Positions 32,101-32,891 of a stretch of 32,891 nt of DNA are shown in pieces. Position 1 is the stretch's first letter, and each line of letters opens with the position of its first letter. The stretch is from positions 1 to 32,891 of IMG/VR virus record IMGVR_UViG_3300042473_001758; one strand, given 5' to 3'. Under the pieces are notes generated by a model, which worked only from the letters and a program-made list of their open reading frames with translations, did no database searches and was not told the DNA's origin. The DNA is from a virus. A program made the position numbers and the translations under genes.

Positions 32101-32891
32101 ACGCCGATTCGCGGGCCGAGGCGCTGAAATGCATGCGCGAGGTGGTGGATACCTACCGCATGCTCGCGCATGGCCAGCCCGCAGCTTACCTGGCCGCCTT
32201 GGCTCGATCGCTCAACAATCTGGCCATTCATCTGTCCGATCAGGGCGGCGCCGATTCGCTGGTTGAGGCGCTGCAATGCGCGCGCGAGGCGGTGGAGACC
32301 TTCCGCCTGCTCGCGCAGTCCCAGCCCATGGCTTACATGCCCGATCTGGCCAATTCGCTTAACAACCTGGGCATCCGTCTGTCCGAGCAGGGCGATTCCG
32401 ATTCGCTGGTCGAGGCGCTGCAATGCACGCGCGAGGCGGTGGAGACCTTCCGCCTGCTCACGCGGGCGCAGCCCGCGGCTTACCAGGCTGACCTGGCTGG
32501 GTCACTCACCAATCTGGCCCTTCGTTTGTCCGAGCAGGGCGATGCCGACTCGTGGGCCGAGGCGCTGCAATGCGCACGCGAGGCGGTGGATATCTACCGC
32601 CTACTCGCGCAGGCCCAGCCCGCGGCTTACCTGCCCGACCTGGCTAAGTCGCTCAACAACCTGGCCATCACGCTCTCGTACCTTGACGACGCCGATTCGC
32701 GGGCCGAGGCGCTGCAATGTATGCGTAAGGCGGTGGAGACCTACCGCCTGCTCGCGCAGGCCCAGCCCGCGGCTTACCTGGCCGACCTGGCTGGGTCGCT
32801 CAACAATCTGGCTGTTCGTCTGTCAGAGCAGGGCGATGCGGATTTGTGGGCCGAGGCTCTGCAATGCGTGCGCGAGGCGGTGGAGACCCGC
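29196..32891 (+). CDS. GT4-type glycosyltransferase / STAND-like NTPase / TPR fusion (3' end outside window)
   Basis: 1232 codons without a stop, still open at the window end. ATG 29196 has GGGGGGA about eight bases upstream. Residues 1-420 form a GT-B (GT4-like) glycosyltransferase: the N-terminal glycine motif WGPRYGGINAFN (15-26) and the retaining-enzyme EX7E pair, Glu315 and Glu323, in SWHEGFGLVAWEAI. A Pro/Gly-rich linker (about 450-500) leads to a P-loop NTPase: Walker A GPGGAGKT (536-543), Walker B LLLVVDYAE with Asp591, and SRGTDWW (626-632), a pattern seen in STAND ATPases. A helical region with LTPDLLAEHLL follows. From residue 955 come at least five full TPR-like repeats of 49 residues and part of a sixth. 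Inferred role: ligand sensing by the repeats, NTP-driven switching, and sugar transfer by the N-terminal domain. I recall broadly similar GT domains joined to NTPase/TPR proteins in actinobacteria, but cannot check this. No integrase or replication gene lies between it and Q. Confidence 0.85.
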   Translation, partial: MAQPNACLVALATAWGPRYGGINAFNVEWVRSLGIAARRDYQLICVVLQADAADHEDARRHHVRLVSLGHLTSDLPVNQAGPVLAAVRSASSVELDSCAVFWLGHDDKTGGLALALRQALPGSCAVLVNHMAFRAYQDVKKDGAGAASKQQAQRDLFEQADLCFAVGPMLRDHLCDMLPAAKRSSVTMLVPGLAEPDPRQVFLSDQAPFNFIAFLGGRLGSDDERIKQALLGVRGFGRAVCQCQSKANARHALSRSPILRMRGVPSEQRVRVVSEAEAEAGAMVECDVKPYTEDRQQYFRDLASSSVVLMPSWHEGFGLVAWEAIACQVPVVIGQQSGVYRLLDEHWQGAGLGRSVRPVWVKGRRSQEGEAPHTDDDVAEVAQALIDLGDHMANAKADAVLLAQRLLRSHTWKDCAETTLLALERHLGVRLRQSLPEQSAPLSGTAQQAAGLHPQPTKPPISVGGGTPGDTGVPEFLQPPKPQAAAHARQLGPAALLAAQDQVVRFHPVRNAFVDGLLTAVTAQGLPRLTTQVIHGPGGAGKTRSALELLQRAELRGWSGLWLSANLPTDALGAWKELLLGHPRPLLLVVDYAEGRQPELLRWLRTALDDALKRMDGLRVHLLCLSRGTDWWDQLSLQPECDTELAALLAPGPAHLGLIAVPDWPDAPADRAQAFDAALSDYAAALGETEPIYPWRPDLGSTDYAHPLYLHLAALAALAGERPGHGHALRAALLRREWRHWQRNAPAALAGVESWEDWADALALLAFSHGLEVAELGAALGHLAFAQPSEWANALARIYPSQGGSVAPLTPDLLAEHLLVERLRANRAHDWVKLVLEHGDARRTRAMAVLARLWPRAWPAALDSAPTDQGAQCLVHALANLWPVHGDQLVAAVHQHGMALRTPVTAAWEALHPLVKREIGPSLRLPLHSTPLLQLTVDIRRSTVDAAADQASRAGALGNLAIALSHLGDADSRAEALKCMREVVDTYRMLAHGQPAAYLAALARSLNNLAIHLSDQGGADSLVEALQCAREAVETFRLLAQSQPMAYMPDLANSLNNLGIRLSEQGDSDSLVEALQCTREAVETFRLLTRAQPAAYQADLAGSLTNLALRLSEQGDADSWAEALQCAREAVDIYRLLAQAQPAAYLPDLAKSLNNLAITLSYLDDADSRAEALQCMRKAVETYRLLAQAQPAAYLADLAGSLNNLAVRLSEQGDADLWAEALQCVREAVETR
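32058..32891 (+). repeat. 147-base coding repeats (49-residue TPR-like units)
   Basis: Units start at about 32058, 32205, 32352, 32499, 32646 and 32793, the last cut by the window edge. Each codes for xSLNNLAxxLSxxGDADSxxEALQ, then CxREAVETYRLLAQAQPAAYLxDLA. The core GAGGCGCTGCAATG and GGCGGTGGAGAC recurs almost unchanged at the DNA level. The exact 49-codon period and close DNA identity point to recent duplication or gene conversion, unlike the more divergent 34-residue TPR arrays of ordinary scaffold proteins. This is coding repeat, not a CRISPR array. Confidence 0.92.

Noticed and set aside
32058-32891. CRISPR-like regular repetition
   Set aside because: The period is 147 bases with no spacer-repeat structure, and it is an in-frame 49-residue protein repeat.

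Overview
The window is mostly the late (virion) half of a P2-like myovirus prophage in a high-GC host. The host is probably a betaproteobacterium of the order Burkholderiales, and most likely of the family Comamonadaceae. Three things point there: the codon and base use, the Com/methylase pair that is common in P2-like prophages of this group, and a short GC-rich intergenic repeat (20490-20561) that I associate from memory with Comamonadaceae genomes. No rRNA, tRNA or integrase gene was seen, so the taxon is an inference.

The phage genes follow the P2 order almost exactly. Read leftward from the middle they are scaffold O, capsid N, terminase small subunit M, head completion L, tail X, a non-P2 lysis cassette (two small membrane proteins, a transglycosylase-type endolysin, and Rz with an embedded Rz1), tail completion R and S, an accessory gene, baseplate V-W-J-I, a fibre block, sheath FI, tube FII, E/E', tape measure T, then U and D. 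Terminase P and portal Q run rightward from the same divergent region. Two copies of a near-identical palindrome lie upstream of V and between O and P. These are the places where P2 has late promoters, so the palindrome is the likely late-activator operator. E and E' are joined by a canonical T TTT TTG slippery heptamer.

Accessory DNA sits at four places. (1) Left of D (1-1171) there is an AT-rich two-gene cassette: a small two-helix membrane protein and a P-loop ATPase that runs off the window. (2) Between V and S, the place where P2 carries orf30, there is an AT-rich AlbA_2/Schlafen-type gene. (3) Right of Q there is a Com-like zinc-finger gene and the 3' remnant of a DNA methyltransferase, separated by an inserted reverse-strand gene of unknown function. 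(4) At the right end, on the early-gene side of Q where P2 carries its old/tin genes, there is a very large ORF (29196 to the window end, 1232 codons and still open). It encodes a GT4-type glycosyltransferase domain, a STAND-like P-loop NTPase and highly uniform 49-residue TPR-like repeats. This is the most unusual gene in the window and the best candidate for an undescribed anti-phage or conflict protein.

The phage early region (integrase, repressor, cox, replication gene A) and an ogr-type activator gene are not in the window. Whether the prophage is intact cannot be judged from this piece.
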